Assembly: GCA_964468205.1 (NCBI GenBank)
Contig: CAYXVG010000029.1
Coordinates: forward strand, 20,720 to 84,719
Origin: CAWELS01 sp964468205
Lineage (GTDB): Bacteria; Acidobacteriota; Terriglobia; Bryobacterales; Bryobacteraceae
Length of the DNA: 64,000 nucleotides
Reading direction: 5' to 3'
Every line of letters begins with the position of its first letter. The first letter of the stretch is position 1. Positions 1 through 9,216 of this stretch are shown here, one piece after another. The notes beneath the pieces were generated by a model that did no database searches, was not told the DNA's origin, and saw only the letters and a list, made by a program, of their open reading frames with translations. The position numbers and the translations under genes are program-made.

Positions 1-66
1 GACGCTCGGGACCGTTACCTCAAAAAGCAGGCTGCACTCTTCCGGATCGAAACCGAGTTCGTCCAT
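1..66 (-). CDS. 5' end of an unidentified gene running off the window
   Basis: An ATG at 66 reading leftwards opens a frame that stays open to the window edge, giving 22 residues that begin MDELGFDPEE. A purine-rich AGAGGGG lies about 5 nt upstream of the ATG and could be its ribosome binding site. The peptide is acidic and shows no signal peptide or known motif. With so little sequence no family can be named; the call rests only on the start, the binding site and the open frame. Confidence 0.4.
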   Translation of the reverse strand, partial: MDELGFDPEECSLLFEVTVPSV

Positions 67-135
67 ATACCCCTCTGGAGGATTGCCGATAGGCTCTGCT
101 ACACCATACCGAGCGCCTTGTCTTCTATTCTACGT

Positions 136-954
136 TTATCCCCGGCCGGCGAAGGGCATCTTGGTGGCCATGACGGTGAGGTTCGGGACGTTGACGTCCA
201 GCGGCAACGCGGCGATATAGAGGACGGCGCCGACGACGTGGCGAACATCCATCCGGGCTTCCGGTTGAGTTGTGCCGTCGGCCTGGAGCACGCCGCGGCT
301 CATGCGCGCGGTCATCTCAGTGGCCGCGTTGCCGATATCGATCTGGCTGCAGGCGATATCAAAGGGCCGGCCGTCGAGCGCGATCGACCTGGTAAGGCCG
401 GTGATGCCGTGTTTCGAGGCCGTATACGGGGCGGAACGGGGACGAGGTACGTGAGCGGAGATGGAGCCATTGTTGATGATGCGGCCGCCGCTGGGTTTTT
501 GCGCCTTCATCATCCGGATCGCCTGTTGGGCGCAGAGGAACGGGCCGGTGAGGTTCACGGCCAGAACCTGGCTCCACTGTTCGAAGGAGAGATCTTCCAT
601 GGGAACGGCCGGGGCGTTGGTTCCGGCGTTGTTGAACAGAATGTCGAGGCGGCCAAAGGCGGCGGCGGTTTGGGCGAACAGGTCACGGACTTGCGCGGGG
701 TCACTTACGTCGGCGGGAACGGGTAGCATCTCGCCACCATCCGGGGATCCCTGAGCGGCAGTCGCCTCAAGTTCGGCGGCGCGGCGCCCGGCCAACACCA
801 CTGAATAACCCGCTGCCTGGAGGCCGAGGGATACCGCCCGGCCAATTCCGCTTCCGGCGCCGGTGACGAGGGCGATTTTCCGAGGTCTGGTGTCGCTGTT
901 TGGAGTATTCACGGCGAAAGAACTATTGTCTCCCGCGCGCCGGGCCGCTTGCAC
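136..954 (-). CDS. SDR-family NAD(P)-dependent oxidoreductase
   Basis: This is a classical short-chain dehydrogenase, a cytosolic Rossmann-fold enzyme that oxidises or reduces an alcohol/ketone with NAD(P)H. Visible motifs are the nucleotide-binding TGAGSGIG (residues 31-38), NNAG (108-111), Ser164 in NNGS and the catalytic YTASK (177-181), so the Ser-Tyr-Lys triad is complete. At about 270 residues it has the usual family length. The longest frame starts at a GTG (954), but the first 14 residues look non-conserved. A second GTG at 911, nearer the Rossmann fold, is an equally good start. The substrate cannot be read from the sequence; neighbours suggest sugar or sugar-acid metabolism, which is only inference. 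Confidence 0.9.
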   Translation of the reverse strand: MQAARRAGDNSSFAVNTPNSDTRPRKIALVTGAGSGIGRAVSLGLQAAGYSVVLAGRRAAELEATAAQGSPDGGEMLPVPADVSDPAQVRDLFAQTAAAFGRLDILFNNAGTNAPAVPMEDLSFEQWSQVLAVNLTGPFLCAQQAIRMMKAQKPSGGRIINNGSISAHVPRPRSAPYTASKHGITGLTRSIALDGRPFDIACSQIDIGNAATEMTARMSRGVLQADGTTQPEARMDVRHVVGAVLYIAALPLDVNVPNLTVMATKMPFAGRG

Positions 955-972
955 GCCGGGCGGAGCGCCAGG

Positions 973-2064
973 CTAAAGGTCTACCTCGGACCACTCCACG
1001 ACGCGGCGCTGCACCATGGCGCGGAGCCCCATAATCGACGCGAGGGCGCCGGCCCGGCCCACCTGGACATCGCTGAACGGCCGGGTCCGGTCACGGACAC
1101 AATGGAAGAAAGCCGCGAGGGCGTTGGTGGTGGAGTTGCCGGACTTATCCACCGGGATCGCCTCCACGGGTTCCTTTCTGCCGCGGGCGTAGAATTGCGC
1201 GCCGTCGCGGCCGAAGGTGATAGCGCCGCCGGAACCGATGAGCAGGTCCTTCACGCCGGCGAAATCGCCGAGGGCGTAATAGAGGTGGCTGAAGTTCACA
1301 TGCGCATCGCCGGGATACTCGTAGGTGATGGAGTAATGATCCATGATGGTGCGGCCCGGTGGTTCATTGATGTAGAGATTCGTTCCGCCGAGGCCGCAGG
1401 CGCGCACGGGCGGGCCCTCGAAGATCCAGTTGTAGCGGTCGAAGTTGTGGACGGCCTGCTCGACGATCATGTCGCCGAATTCGTCGCGGCGGAATTTCCA
1501 TTCCTGGTGATGAGGCAGGTCGCGCGGCGTCCAGTACTGGCCTCGCAGGAAGAGCAGCTTTCCGATCGCGCCGCTATGGATCCGGCGCAGGACTTCAGTA
1601 TTGAGTTTGCCGTAGCGGCCGTTGAAGCCGACCTGAATGATGCTGCCGGAATTGCGGGCGGCGTCGACGATGGCCCGGTTGTCCTCCGGCGTGATCGCCA
1701 TTGGCTTCTCCAAATAGATGTCCTTGCCGGCCTCGATAGCGGCGATTGCCATCTCTTTGTGCAGGTGGCAGGGCGTGGCAATGAATACGGCGTCGATGCT
1801 GGAGATCTGGAGCAGTTCGCGAAAGTCCTTCACGCCCCGCGGGCTGTCGCGGGAGGCCTCGGTTTGCGCCTTGTCGAGGTTTTCGGGATCAATATCGCAG
1901 AGGTGCGTGAAACGGACGCCGTCAAGCTCCATGGCGCGTTTCATGAGGTAGGTTCCGCGTCCTCCCGTGCCGATGACTCCGACTTCGACGGTGTCATTGG
2001 CGCCGAAGAGAGATGTCGCGGCGGCGGCCGCGGTTGCTGATATCGAGAATGTACGGCGGTTCAT
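973..2064 (-). CDS. Exported Gfo/Idh/MocA-family oxidoreductase
   Basis: A 363-residue protein of the glucose-fructose oxidoreductase/inositol dehydrogenase family, which uses bound NAD(P) to oxidise or epimerise sugars. The N-terminus MNRRTFSISATAAAAA is a Tat-like leader (RR followed by a hydrophobic alanine-rich stretch), so the protein is probably folded with its cofactor and then exported, as known for Zymomonas GFOR. After the leader come the Rossmann motif VIGTGGRG (30-37) and the family EKP signature (119-121). It lies just downstream of the SDR gene (18 nt gap) on the same strand and may be co-transcribed with it. The sugar substrate is unknown. A second exported homologue lies at 34611-35834. 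Confidence 0.9.
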   Translation of the reverse strand: MNRRTFSISATAAAAATSLFGANDTVEVGVIGTGGRGTYLMKRAMELDGVRFTHLCDIDPENLDKAQTEASRDSPRGVKDFRELLQISSIDAVFIATPCHLHKEMAIAAIEAGKDIYLEKPMAITPEDNRAIVDAARNSGSIIQVGFNGRYGKLNTEVLRRIHSGAIGKLLFLRGQYWTPRDLPHHQEWKFRRDEFGDMIVEQAVHNFDRYNWIFEGPPVRACGLGGTNLYINEPPGRTIMDHYSITYEYPGDAHVNFSHLYYALGDFAGVKDLLIGSGGAITFGRDGAQFYARGRKEPVEAIPVDKSGNSTTNALAAFFHCVRDRTRPFSDVQVGRAGALASIMGLRAMVQRRVVEWSEVDL

Positions 2065-2140
2065 CTGTTGGTTCCTTCCCGGTGGGCATTATACGCAAGC
2101 CGGCGGCATTGTGCACGCGAAATGTTGTCAACTGAAGATA

Positions 2141-3553
2141 GTGGTTTCGCGGCTAATCAGTCTGACACTGGCTCTGGCTTGCGGGCCGGCGGCAGTGAAC
2201 GCGTATGCCGAGTGGCTGCACGCGGAGGTGAACGTCGAGTCCGATTACGTCTTCGCCGGCGAGCCGTTCATGGTGAAGATACGTGTGCTCGGATCGGTCA
2301 GGCCGCGGCGTCCCGACACGTCCGCGGTGAAGGAGTTCATTGTGGAATTCGGCCGGGAGGAGTGGAATCCTTCCCGCAGTGACACGGTGTTTCATTACCG
2401 TTTTCGAGCCCGGCGTCCGGGCACACTACATATACCGCCGATCCCGGTGCGAGGCTCTGGGGCGGTGGCGGAGACGGCCCGGATTACGATTCGTGCCCGG
2501 CCGCGGGAGGAAACGGACGCGAGCTTGCAACTCGAGCTGAGTGATACAGATTGTTACACCGGCCAGCGGCTTCTCGCCCACCTCCGGTTCCGGTTTCGCG
2601 GAGACGTTCGCGGGTTCCAGTTTGATGCTTCGTTCCTCGATGACGAACGGTTGCGGTTCGTTCTACCCACGGGCGGAGTTGTCGATCGTCGTCCCGACGG
2701 ATATGTGCGGGCGCGATTGAACCGGATGATCGTGCTCGCCCAGTGGGAACGGTGGGGGAGTGGAGACGAGGCCCGGAATAGGGTGAGCGTGCCGGTGATT
2801 CTGATCCCCCAGCAGGCCGGATCGATGACACTGGAGGCCCCGGGAGTGCGCGCGCAATTGGTGCGGGTTCGCCGGCGGAAACCGCAGAACCTCTATGTGA
2901 TGGCGAAGCCGGTGACGTTGTCCGTCCGGGCGCTTCCAGGGGAGGAGCGGCCGGTGAATTTCTCGGGGCTGGTGGGGCAATTCGATCTTCGGGCGGCGTT
3001 GGATCCGGCGCGGGTGCGGGTGGGCGACCCGTTAACCCTGACACTCACGCTCACCGGTGAGCCGTACCTCTATGACCTCGACCTGCCGCAAGGGGTGGTG
3101 GCGGGGGCGCTCACCGCTGACTTCCAAGTCAGTATTGCCACTCCTCCCTCGACGTCCAGGGAAAGCGCGAAAGATTTCCACTTCACTATCCGCCCGAGGC
3201 ACGCCGCGGTTCAGGCGGTTGCGGGTATCGAATACAATTCCTTCGATCCCGAAAGCGGACGCTATGTGACGATCTCCACCGAACCCGTGCCGCTGGCCGT
3301 CGCGGGGAACCGCGTTCTCACCGCCAGCGATGCGGAAGGAGCGGATCCGGGTAGGATTGAGTTGCAGGGCCGCCGCCACACGGCCGAGGGCGGAATCGCG
3401 CATAACTTCGAGGATGGCGGCGCGTTGCGGCCGCAGGGCGCGGGGCTGAGTTCGCTGGTGTCGACGCCGGGGCGGGCGGCCGGGCTCGGGGTCCCGCTGA
3501 TTGTATTTCTCGCGGCGGCCGCGCTCCGGCGCCGGCGCGGAGCCCGGGCGTGA
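2141..3553 (+). CDS. BatD-like protein with signal peptide and C-terminal membrane anchor
   Basis: The 470-residue product begins with a hydrophobic signal stretch (VVSRLISLTLALACGPAAVNA), followed by beta-rich repeats. The first of these resembles the BatD (oxygen tolerance) N-terminal domain: AGEPFMVKIRVLG, then a Tyr-rich strand and PGTLHIPPIPV. The C-terminus has one transmembrane helix (GLGVPLIVFLAAAAL) followed by RRRRGARA, as in BatD. The GTG at 2141 was chosen because it places the signal peptide at the N-terminus; a GTG at 2111 is possible, and no strong ribosome binding site supports either. BatD usually sits in an operon with BatA/BatB (VWA-domain proteins) and a MoxR ATPase. None are here, so this copy is an orphan and its role is uncertain. 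Confidence 0.72.
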   Translation: MVSRLISLTLALACGPAAVNAYAEWLHAEVNVESDYVFAGEPFMVKIRVLGSVRPRRPDTSAVKEFIVEFGREEWNPSRSDTVFHYRFRARRPGTLHIPPIPVRGSGAVAETARITIRARPREETDASLQLELSDTDCYTGQRLLAHLRFRFRGDVRGFQFDASFLDDERLRFVLPTGGVVDRRPDGYVRARLNRMIVLAQWERWGSGDEARNRVSVPVILIPQQAGSMTLEAPGVRAQLVRVRRRKPQNLYVMAKPVTLSVRALPGEERPVNFSGLVGQFDLRAALDPARVRVGDPLTLTLTLTGEPYLYDLDLPQGVVAGALTADFQVSIATPPSTSRESAKDFHFTIRPRHAAVQAVAGIEYNSFDPESGRYVTISTEPVPLAVAGNRVLTASDAEGADPGRIELQGRRHTAEGGIAHNFEDGGALRPQGAGLSSLVSTPGRAAGLGVPLIVFLAAAALRRRRGARA

Positions 3554-3651
3554 TGTCCGTGTTCCCGGCCCGGCGATCCTCTCCGGACCGGAGCCAGCCC
3601 ATGCCGCGCCCCGCTACCTTGTACACTGGGCGCAAGAGATTCAGGCGGATT

Positions 3652-5304
3652 ATGAGGTGGATTCCGTCAGTTACCGTCTCCGCTCTGTGCGCCTATGTTG
3701 CGGCCGCCGCCGACGTCCCCTGGCTCGAAGATCTGGGGACTGCCACCGGCGTGAATTTCGTCCTCGAAAACGAGCCGACCGAGGACAAGGTCATGATCGA
3801 GACGATGACCGGGGGAGTGGCTCTGCTCGACTATGACAACGACGGGAAACTGGATGTCTACTTCGTAAACGGGGCGGAGCACGGAAGCCTGAAGAAGTCC
3901 GCCGAGCAATACCACAACCGCCTCTACCGGAACCTGGGCGGTTGGAAATTCGAGGACGTCACGGAGAAGACGGGCGTTGCGGGCCGCGGATACGGCATGG
4001 GAGTGGCGGCCGCGGATTACGACAACGACGGCCACGCGGATCTGTACTTGCCGGGCGTCAATACCAACATCCTGTACCGGAATCGCGGCGACGGAACGTT
4101 CGCCGACGCTACCGAAGAAGCCGGCGTGGGGGGACTGCGGAGAGACGGCCGGAAACAGTGGTCCGTCGCGGCGGCGTGGCTGGACTATGACAACGACGGA
4201 TGGCTGGACTTGTTCGTGGTGAACTACCTGGTCTGGTCCTACGAACTGGAGGTGTTCTGTGGCGACAAGACCACCGGTTTGCGGACCTATTGCCATCCGA
4301 AGTACTACGCCGGATTGCCGAACACGCTCTACCGCAATAATGGCGACGGTACGTTCACCGATGTCAGCGAGGCATCGGGAGTGGCCGCGCACGTGGGGAA
4401 AGGGATGGCCGTGGCGGTGGCCGACTTCAACCTGGACGGCTACCCGGACATTTTCGTCACGAACGATACTCTCCCGAATTTCCTCTACCGGAACGAGGGA
4501 GATGGAACGTTCTCCGAAGTAGCCCTGGAAGCGGGTGTCGCGTTCAACGACGACGGCCGCGCGCTCTCTTCGATGGGCGTCGAGTTCCGGGACTTTGATG
4601 ATGACGGCCTGCCGGATATCCTCGTTACGGCGCTTACCAACGAGACATTCCCGCTGTTCCAAAACCTGGGCGACGGCCTGTTCATCGATGTAACCTATCC
4701 GACGCAACTCGGGACCCTGACGCTCGACCGCGGCGGCTGGGGCTGCGGGATATTCGACCTTGACAACGACGGCCGCAAGGATCTTTTCATCGCGAACGGG
4801 GACGTCCAGAACAACGTCGAGCAGTATTCGAGCCGGAAGTCGAGGCAGCCGAACAGCGTCTTGCTGGGCGAGGCGGACGGGCCGTTCCGGGATGGGGCGG
4901 CGCGGGCCGGCATTATGGACGACCTGGGACAGCACCGCGGCGCCGGCTTCGGCGACCTCAACCGCGACGGCTCCATCGATATCGTAGTCAGCCGCCTCGG
5001 GGAACCGGCGCGGGTGTACCGGAACACACAGTCCAATAACTGGCTCATCATCGACCTGGAAGGCACGAAAAGCAACCGCGACGGAATCGGAGCCAGAGTC
5101 CAGTGTGCAACGCCGGACGGCCGCCGGCAGTGGAATCATCTCAGCACTTCACTTGGGTACGGGAGCAGCAGCGCCAGCACGGTTCATTTCGGTTTGGGCG
5201 CGAATCCGGCGGTGAGCGAACTGGAGATACACTGGCCGAGCGGCGAGGTGCAGAGGATTACGGATATCGAGGCCAACCGCTACCTTACGGTGCGGGAGCC
5301 GTAG
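3652..5304 (+). CDS. Exported CRTAC1-like FG-GAP/VCBS repeat protein with ASPIC/UnbV domain
   Basis: The 550-residue product starts with a signal peptide (MRWIPSVTVSALCAYVAAAA). It then carries a series of FG-GAP/VCBS-type repeats with calcium-loop motifs such as DYDNDGKLD, DYDNDGHAD, DYDNDGWLD and DFNLDGYPD, which predict a seven-bladed beta propeller. The last 80 or so residues (NNWLIIDLEGTKSNRDGIGA onwards, ending in HWPSGEVQRI) match the ASPIC/UnbV domain, giving the CRTAC1 architecture. Such proteins are extracellular or envelope-bound; their ligand is generally unknown. An earlier in-frame ATG lies at 3550, but 3652 gives a clean signal peptide and has AGGCGGA upstream. Its 3' end overlaps the convergent TPR gene by 25 nt. 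Confidence 0.9.
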   Translation: MRWIPSVTVSALCAYVAAAADVPWLEDLGTATGVNFVLENEPTEDKVMIETMTGGVALLDYDNDGKLDVYFVNGAEHGSLKKSAEQYHNRLYRNLGGWKFEDVTEKTGVAGRGYGMGVAAADYDNDGHADLYLPGVNTNILYRNRGDGTFADATEEAGVGGLRRDGRKQWSVAAAWLDYDNDGWLDLFVVNYLVWSYELEVFCGDKTTGLRTYCHPKYYAGLPNTLYRNNGDGTFTDVSEASGVAAHVGKGMAVAVADFNLDGYPDIFVTNDTLPNFLYRNEGDGTFSEVALEAGVAFNDDGRALSSMGVEFRDFDDDGLPDILVTALTNETFPLFQNLGDGLFIDVTYPTQLGTLTLDRGGWGCGIFDLDNDGRKDLFIANGDVQNNVEQYSSRKSRQPNSVLLGEADGPFRDGAARAGIMDDLGQHRGAGFGDLNRDGSIDIVVSRLGEPARVYRNTQSNNWLIIDLEGTKSNRDGIGARVQCATPDGRRQWNHLSTSLGYGSSSASTVHFGLGANPAVSELEIHWPSGEVQRITDIEANRYLTVREP

Positions 5305-6176
5305 GTTTCGGCGACGATTCCCTGGCGGGCGATTTCGAGATGCCGGCGCCCCTCTTCGGTATTGCCAAGGCGCATGTGGAGCTTTCCGAGTAGCTGATGA
5401 GCCGGCCAGTTCCCGGGATCGTTCCGCAACGCCGCTTCGAGGTGTTGGACGGCGCTCGTGTTTTCTTGCCGCTGAGCGAGGCAGCGGGCCAGTTCGAAGT
5501 GGATCCTGGCGTGGGCGGGATGGCCTTTCAGGGCCTTCTCGAGAACCGCGATGGCTTCTTCGGTTTGGCCGCGGCGGTATAAGAAAGCTCCCAGATCGAT
5601 CCGCGGGTCGATCTCCGCCGGCGCGGCGCCATCGCTCAGGCGCACACTTTCGCGCAGGCGCCGCTCCGCTTCTTCGTTTTCGGAAAGCGCTTCCAGGGAG
5701 AGGCCGAGTCCGCGGTGCAGGCGCCAGTCGTCCGGGGCTTTCTTCAAGGCTTGCCGGAAGACTTTCACGGAGGGTTCGAACTGGGCGAGGACAAAGTAGT
5801 TTCGCGCCAGGTAGTAGCAGACGCCGGGATCGGAACGGCTGAGCCGGCACGCTTTGCGGAAAGGCTCGGCGGCGTTTTCGAAATCACCAGCCGCGGAATA
5901 CGTCATGCCCAGCAGTTTCCAGGTGTCAGCGTTGTTGGGCGATAGCCGGCCAGCTTCCTCGAGGGAGCCAGCCGCTTCCCGGAAGCGTCCGGTGCGAAAG
6001 CGGATGAAGCCAAGAAGATAGCGCCCGCGAGCGGAATCGGGTTCAGTCGCCAACTGTTCCAAGAGGAGCTTCTCCGCGCCGGCGAGGTCTCCCTGCTCGA
6101 TGTGGCGCACAACACGGTCGAGGTTGGCTTGCGCAAACAGGCCAATCAGCAGCGCCAGCGACAGCCGGACAAGCAC
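5280..6176 (-). CDS. TPR-repeat protein, probably exported or membrane-anchored
   Basis: A 298-residue protein made almost wholly of tetratricopeptide repeats (for example AEKLLLEQLATEPDSARGRY, AAGSLEEAGRLSPNNADTWK, AIAVLEKALKGHPAHARIHF). It is a scaffold for protein interaction rather than an enzyme. The GTG at 6176 was chosen because it puts the hydrophobic stretch VVLVRLSLALLIGLFAQA at the N-terminus as a signal or anchor; the frame is open further upstream to 6260. The gene follows the PhoD-like gene on the same strand by 52 nt and may share its transcript. Its last 25 nt overlap the end of the opposing UnbV gene, so the two messages are complementary at their 3' ends. Confidence 0.85.
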   Translation of the reverse strand: MLVRLSLALLIGLFAQANLDRVVRHIEQGDLAGAEKLLLEQLATEPDSARGRYLLGFIRFRTGRFREAAGSLEEAGRLSPNNADTWKLLGMTYSAAGDFENAAEPFRKACRLSRSDPGVCYYLARNYFVLAQFEPSVKVFRQALKKAPDDWRLHRGLGLSLEALSENEEAERRLRESVRLSDGAAPAEIDPRIDLGAFLYRRGQTEEAIAVLEKALKGHPAHARIHFELARCLAQRQENTSAVQHLEAALRNDPGNWPAHQLLGKLHMRLGNTEEGRRHLEIARQGIVAETYGSRTVR

Positions 6177-6228
6177 AACTCGATTGTGCCACCGCGGCCG
6201 GCCGGTGACAAGCGGCGGGTCCGATCCG

Positions 6229-8934
6229 CTACCGCAGTTCCACGCGCAGCGTGCTTGCACCCGGCTGGCTGGCGGGTCTCAGATTGCCATGCGAACTCCA
6301 CTGTTCGCCGGTATCCGGATTGAGGACCCGGATGGAATAGACATGATCCGCGGCGAAGACGCCGGGAGAGTAACGGCCACCCGCGGCGCGCGTGATCTTG
6401 ACGACCTCGCCGGCGGTCTCGTCCATGATCTGGATGACGGGTCCGGAGGAATCGGCAAACTCAAGAGATGGGAGCCACGCCACCGGCTTGCGCCCGTCGA
6501 GTTCGTCAAAAGACAGCGTTACCGGCCAGCCGTCAAAGGGCTTGCCTCCGTTACCGACGTGCGCGTCGTACGGCCAGCATTCCACCGTAACCGTGCGCGC
6601 GCGCTTGTTGAATCGAACGATTCCGTAGCCATCTCCTCGAGAGGTACGGACCTCGTCACCGAGGCCGTTCCGGGCCTCGTCCGCAGGGAGCAGATAACGC
6701 TGCCGCAGTTGCTGTTCGAGAAGGGTACGGCGCTCCGGGTTGGCGACGGCGATCATGCGGAAGTAGTTGCCGTTGCCGTCGAGGAACTCGCCGGTGTAGT
6801 CCGGGTCGCCGGGCCGCCGGCCGGAGCCGGGCGTTCTCGGATAGAACCATCGCCAGAAGATGTTGCCCATAGCAGGCACGGCGAACTGATAGACGGCATC
6901 GGAGGGCTCCTCGACGCCCAGGCGTCCGAAGGTGGAGAGATGCTGGTCGCCGCTCAGAATGAACGCGCCGCAGCGGCGGAACAACCTGACGGCGGTGTCG
7001 CGCCTCGGCTTCGGAAAGCTGTTGGTGTCCCGGTCCTGGCTGATCCGGCCGTCGAAGCTGACGTGCATGCCGGCATAGATGGTCTGGCTCACCACGCATT
7101 TGACGGCTTGGCCGGCCCAGTCCTCGCCCCATTCGCGGAGCATCCGTTCCTGAGTTTCACCCAGCAGCGTCTGCTCGGCGGGATCCTCCACGTGCGCGGG
7201 CGACTTGAATTTCCGGTCTTCAAGAACGGCGAATCCGACACCGCCCCAAGTAAAGTTCGTGTAGTAGTTCGTGATGCCGTTCCGGATTGGCAGCGGATCA
7301 TAGGGATCGGGAAGATGGCCGCTCTGTGTCTTGTGAACCATATTCACGAAGTACGGCGAGCAGAGGTAGCCGCCGCCGGCGTTGTGTCCGGTGCGGTTCA
7401 ACCGGCCGCCCCAACCCCAGAGATTGCCGTGGTAGACGTCATGATCATCCGGCTGGACGGAGGCGGGGAGGTGATTGGTCAATTCGCGAAACGACCAGTG
7501 CCAGAGCAGCCATTTGTAGAGGTAATCCTCCTCGGGCTCGAAGCTCACGTCGGTTGGGCTCGGCTTGCCTTCGTAGATTTGGTCGCCGGTGAAGAAGAGG
7601 ATATCGACTCCCTGCTTCTGAACGGCTTCGACGGACTCGGCGAACGGCATCCAGAGATTCGCTTTGGACCAGCGGCCGACGACGACCTCGCCGGGCCCGG
7701 GCTCCGGCCCGGCCATATTAGCCGTGCGGCCGACGACGCCCATTCCGGTGAACCCAGCGGCGCTGATGGTGTCCTTGTCCGTAGGATCGGCCTTGATGCG
7801 GGTCTCGTAGTCGTACTGCCGGCCGTTTACGTCGCGGAAGACAACCCGGGTTTCGGCGTCGCGGCTTGCATCCCAGTTGTCCACGCGGAACTGCACGTTG
7901 AAGTCGGGCGCGGCTATTGTCTTGGGTCCGTCGACGCGCTCCCACCGGCCGGCTGCAGTGCGCAGTTCGAGGGCGGCCGTCAATCGCATTTCACTGTCTT
8001 GCGCCGGCCGCTGCGCTCCAGGCTTTGGTATCGACCGCCGGGAGCCGAGGTGGGTGAACTGGGCCGACAGCTTGAGCGTCTGGTTTGCCACGGTGTAGAG
8101 GGTCCCCGCGATGGGCCCGAATGTGCGTTCCGGACGGTGGACTAACCGGCCGCCGCCGACCTGGAATGATCGGAATGAGTCGGCGGCAGCATCGTTCCCA
8201 CGGTGTGAGGCGAGAGCGATGTTGCCACGCAGCCGGGCGGAAGGCACGCCGCGCAATTCGGCGGCGCCCTTTAGAGTGGATCCATTTTCATCCCATGCCG
8301 AGAGGCGTAGATCATAATTGCCGGCGCCGGCGGGAACGCCTTCGACATACAGCAGGGTACTGTCATCGTGAGAAGCGGATGAATCGCGGACAACGGTTCT
8401 CTGATCCTCGAGGAGCGGATACCGGGCGGCGTTCGTTTCGGCTGACATGTCCCGAAAAACGAGTCCGCCGCCGGCATCCCGGACGGCAAGGATTCCTCCG
8501 CCCTTGCCTGGGAAATGGTGGACCATGGCCGCGCCGCGGTAGTCGAGTTTCCCCTCGCCGGCTCCGAGCAGGAAGCCGGTGAAATCCCCCGAGGCGGATT
8601 CTCCGGCCGATTGGAGGGCCACGGCGAGACGGAACGGCTCGGTTCGATCCGCCAGTTCGTAGGTCAGCAGGTGTGCCGTGCGGCAGGGCAGCCGTGGGTC
8701 CGCTTTCGAGACGAGCGCTCCATTGGAAGTGTGCCAATCTTGAAGGCGGTTGCACCAGATGGAGGGCCCCGCCCAGCGCCGGCCGGGCAGGCCGTCCCAA
8801 TCCGCCGCCAGAGTCAGGCCAGCGGGACGCTCGACCGCCGAACCATCAGACCACCGCGCATCCTGGCCGTGGGCTTGCGGCGAACCGAAGAAGATGGCGG
8901 CGGCGAACAGAATCGTTAAGCAGGTAACTTTCAT
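6229..8934 (-). CDS. Large exported PhoD-type metallophosphatase
   Basis: The 901-residue protein has a signal peptide (MKVTCLTILFAAAIFFGSPQAHG). A roughly 400-residue N-terminal beta-rich region resembles a LamG/jelly-roll domain. A PhoD-like alkaline phosphatase/phosphodiesterase domain fills the second half. Metal-binding motifs visible in order are GDQIYE, the His/Asp-rich DDHDVYHGN and SGDQHLSTFG, so the bimetal centre looks intact. PhoD enzymes hydrolyse phosphate mono- or diesters outside the inner membrane. At about 900 residues this is far longer than typical PhoD (around 450-580), the excess lying in the N-terminal region and a short C-terminal beta domain. The ATG at 8934 has GGAGAG upstream and was preferred to longer starts. 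The substrate is unknown. Confidence 0.87.
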   Translation of the reverse strand: MKVTCLTILFAAAIFFGSPQAHGQDARWSDGSAVERPAGLTLAADWDGLPGRRWAGPSIWCNRLQDWHTSNGALVSKADPRLPCRTAHLLTYELADRTEPFRLAVALQSAGESASGDFTGFLLGAGEGKLDYRGAAMVHHFPGKGGGILAVRDAGGGLVFRDMSAETNAARYPLLEDQRTVVRDSSASHDDSTLLYVEGVPAGAGNYDLRLSAWDENGSTLKGAAELRGVPSARLRGNIALASHRGNDAAADSFRSFQVGGGRLVHRPERTFGPIAGTLYTVANQTLKLSAQFTHLGSRRSIPKPGAQRPAQDSEMRLTAALELRTAAGRWERVDGPKTIAAPDFNVQFRVDNWDASRDAETRVVFRDVNGRQYDYETRIKADPTDKDTISAAGFTGMGVVGRTANMAGPEPGPGEVVVGRWSKANLWMPFAESVEAVQKQGVDILFFTGDQIYEGKPSPTDVSFEPEEDYLYKWLLWHWSFRELTNHLPASVQPDDHDVYHGNLWGWGGRLNRTGHNAGGGYLCSPYFVNMVHKTQSGHLPDPYDPLPIRNGITNYYTNFTWGGVGFAVLEDRKFKSPAHVEDPAEQTLLGETQERMLREWGEDWAGQAVKCVVSQTIYAGMHVSFDGRISQDRDTNSFPKPRRDTAVRLFRRCGAFILSGDQHLSTFGRLGVEEPSDAVYQFAVPAMGNIFWRWFYPRTPGSGRRPGDPDYTGEFLDGNGNYFRMIAVANPERRTLLEQQLRQRYLLPADEARNGLGDEVRTSRGDGYGIVRFNKRARTVTVECWPYDAHVGNGGKPFDGWPVTLSFDELDGRKPVAWLPSLEFADSSGPVIQIMDETAGEVVKITRAAGGRYSPGVFAADHVYSIRVLNPDTGEQWSSHGNLRPASQPGASTLRVELR

Positions 8935-9216
8935 ATCACGGACTCTCCAATTACGATGGCAGGACGGGAAACCGCGATCCGTGGTCTTAATGAGCCATGG
9001 TTTCGGAAAGCGGGAAAACACAAGCCGATTGTGTCATGCCCTCTCCCTGTACCGCCAGCGGGCATCGGCCCAGTGACCGATTCCGCTCGTTACGACATCA
9101 TAGCGGGATTCGATAGATTGCGGTGGTATGATGTCCGAACCGGGCGGCCGCCCTGGCGGTTCCAGCGGCGTTGAACCAAGCCCCGGAGTCTTCTCAGCGC
9201 AGCGAAGGATGGTCAC

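Noticed and set aside
3667..5139. A 490-codon minus-strand frame opposite the UnbV protein
   Set aside because: It mirrors Asp-rich calcium loops, giving a Val/Arg-rich product without any motif; the FG-GAP repeats on the plus strand decide the case.
6100..8145. A 681-codon open frame on the plus strand opposite the PhoD-type gene
   Set aside because: It is a complement of a gene with intact catalytic motifs; its own translation is Val/Gly/Arg-rich without domains.
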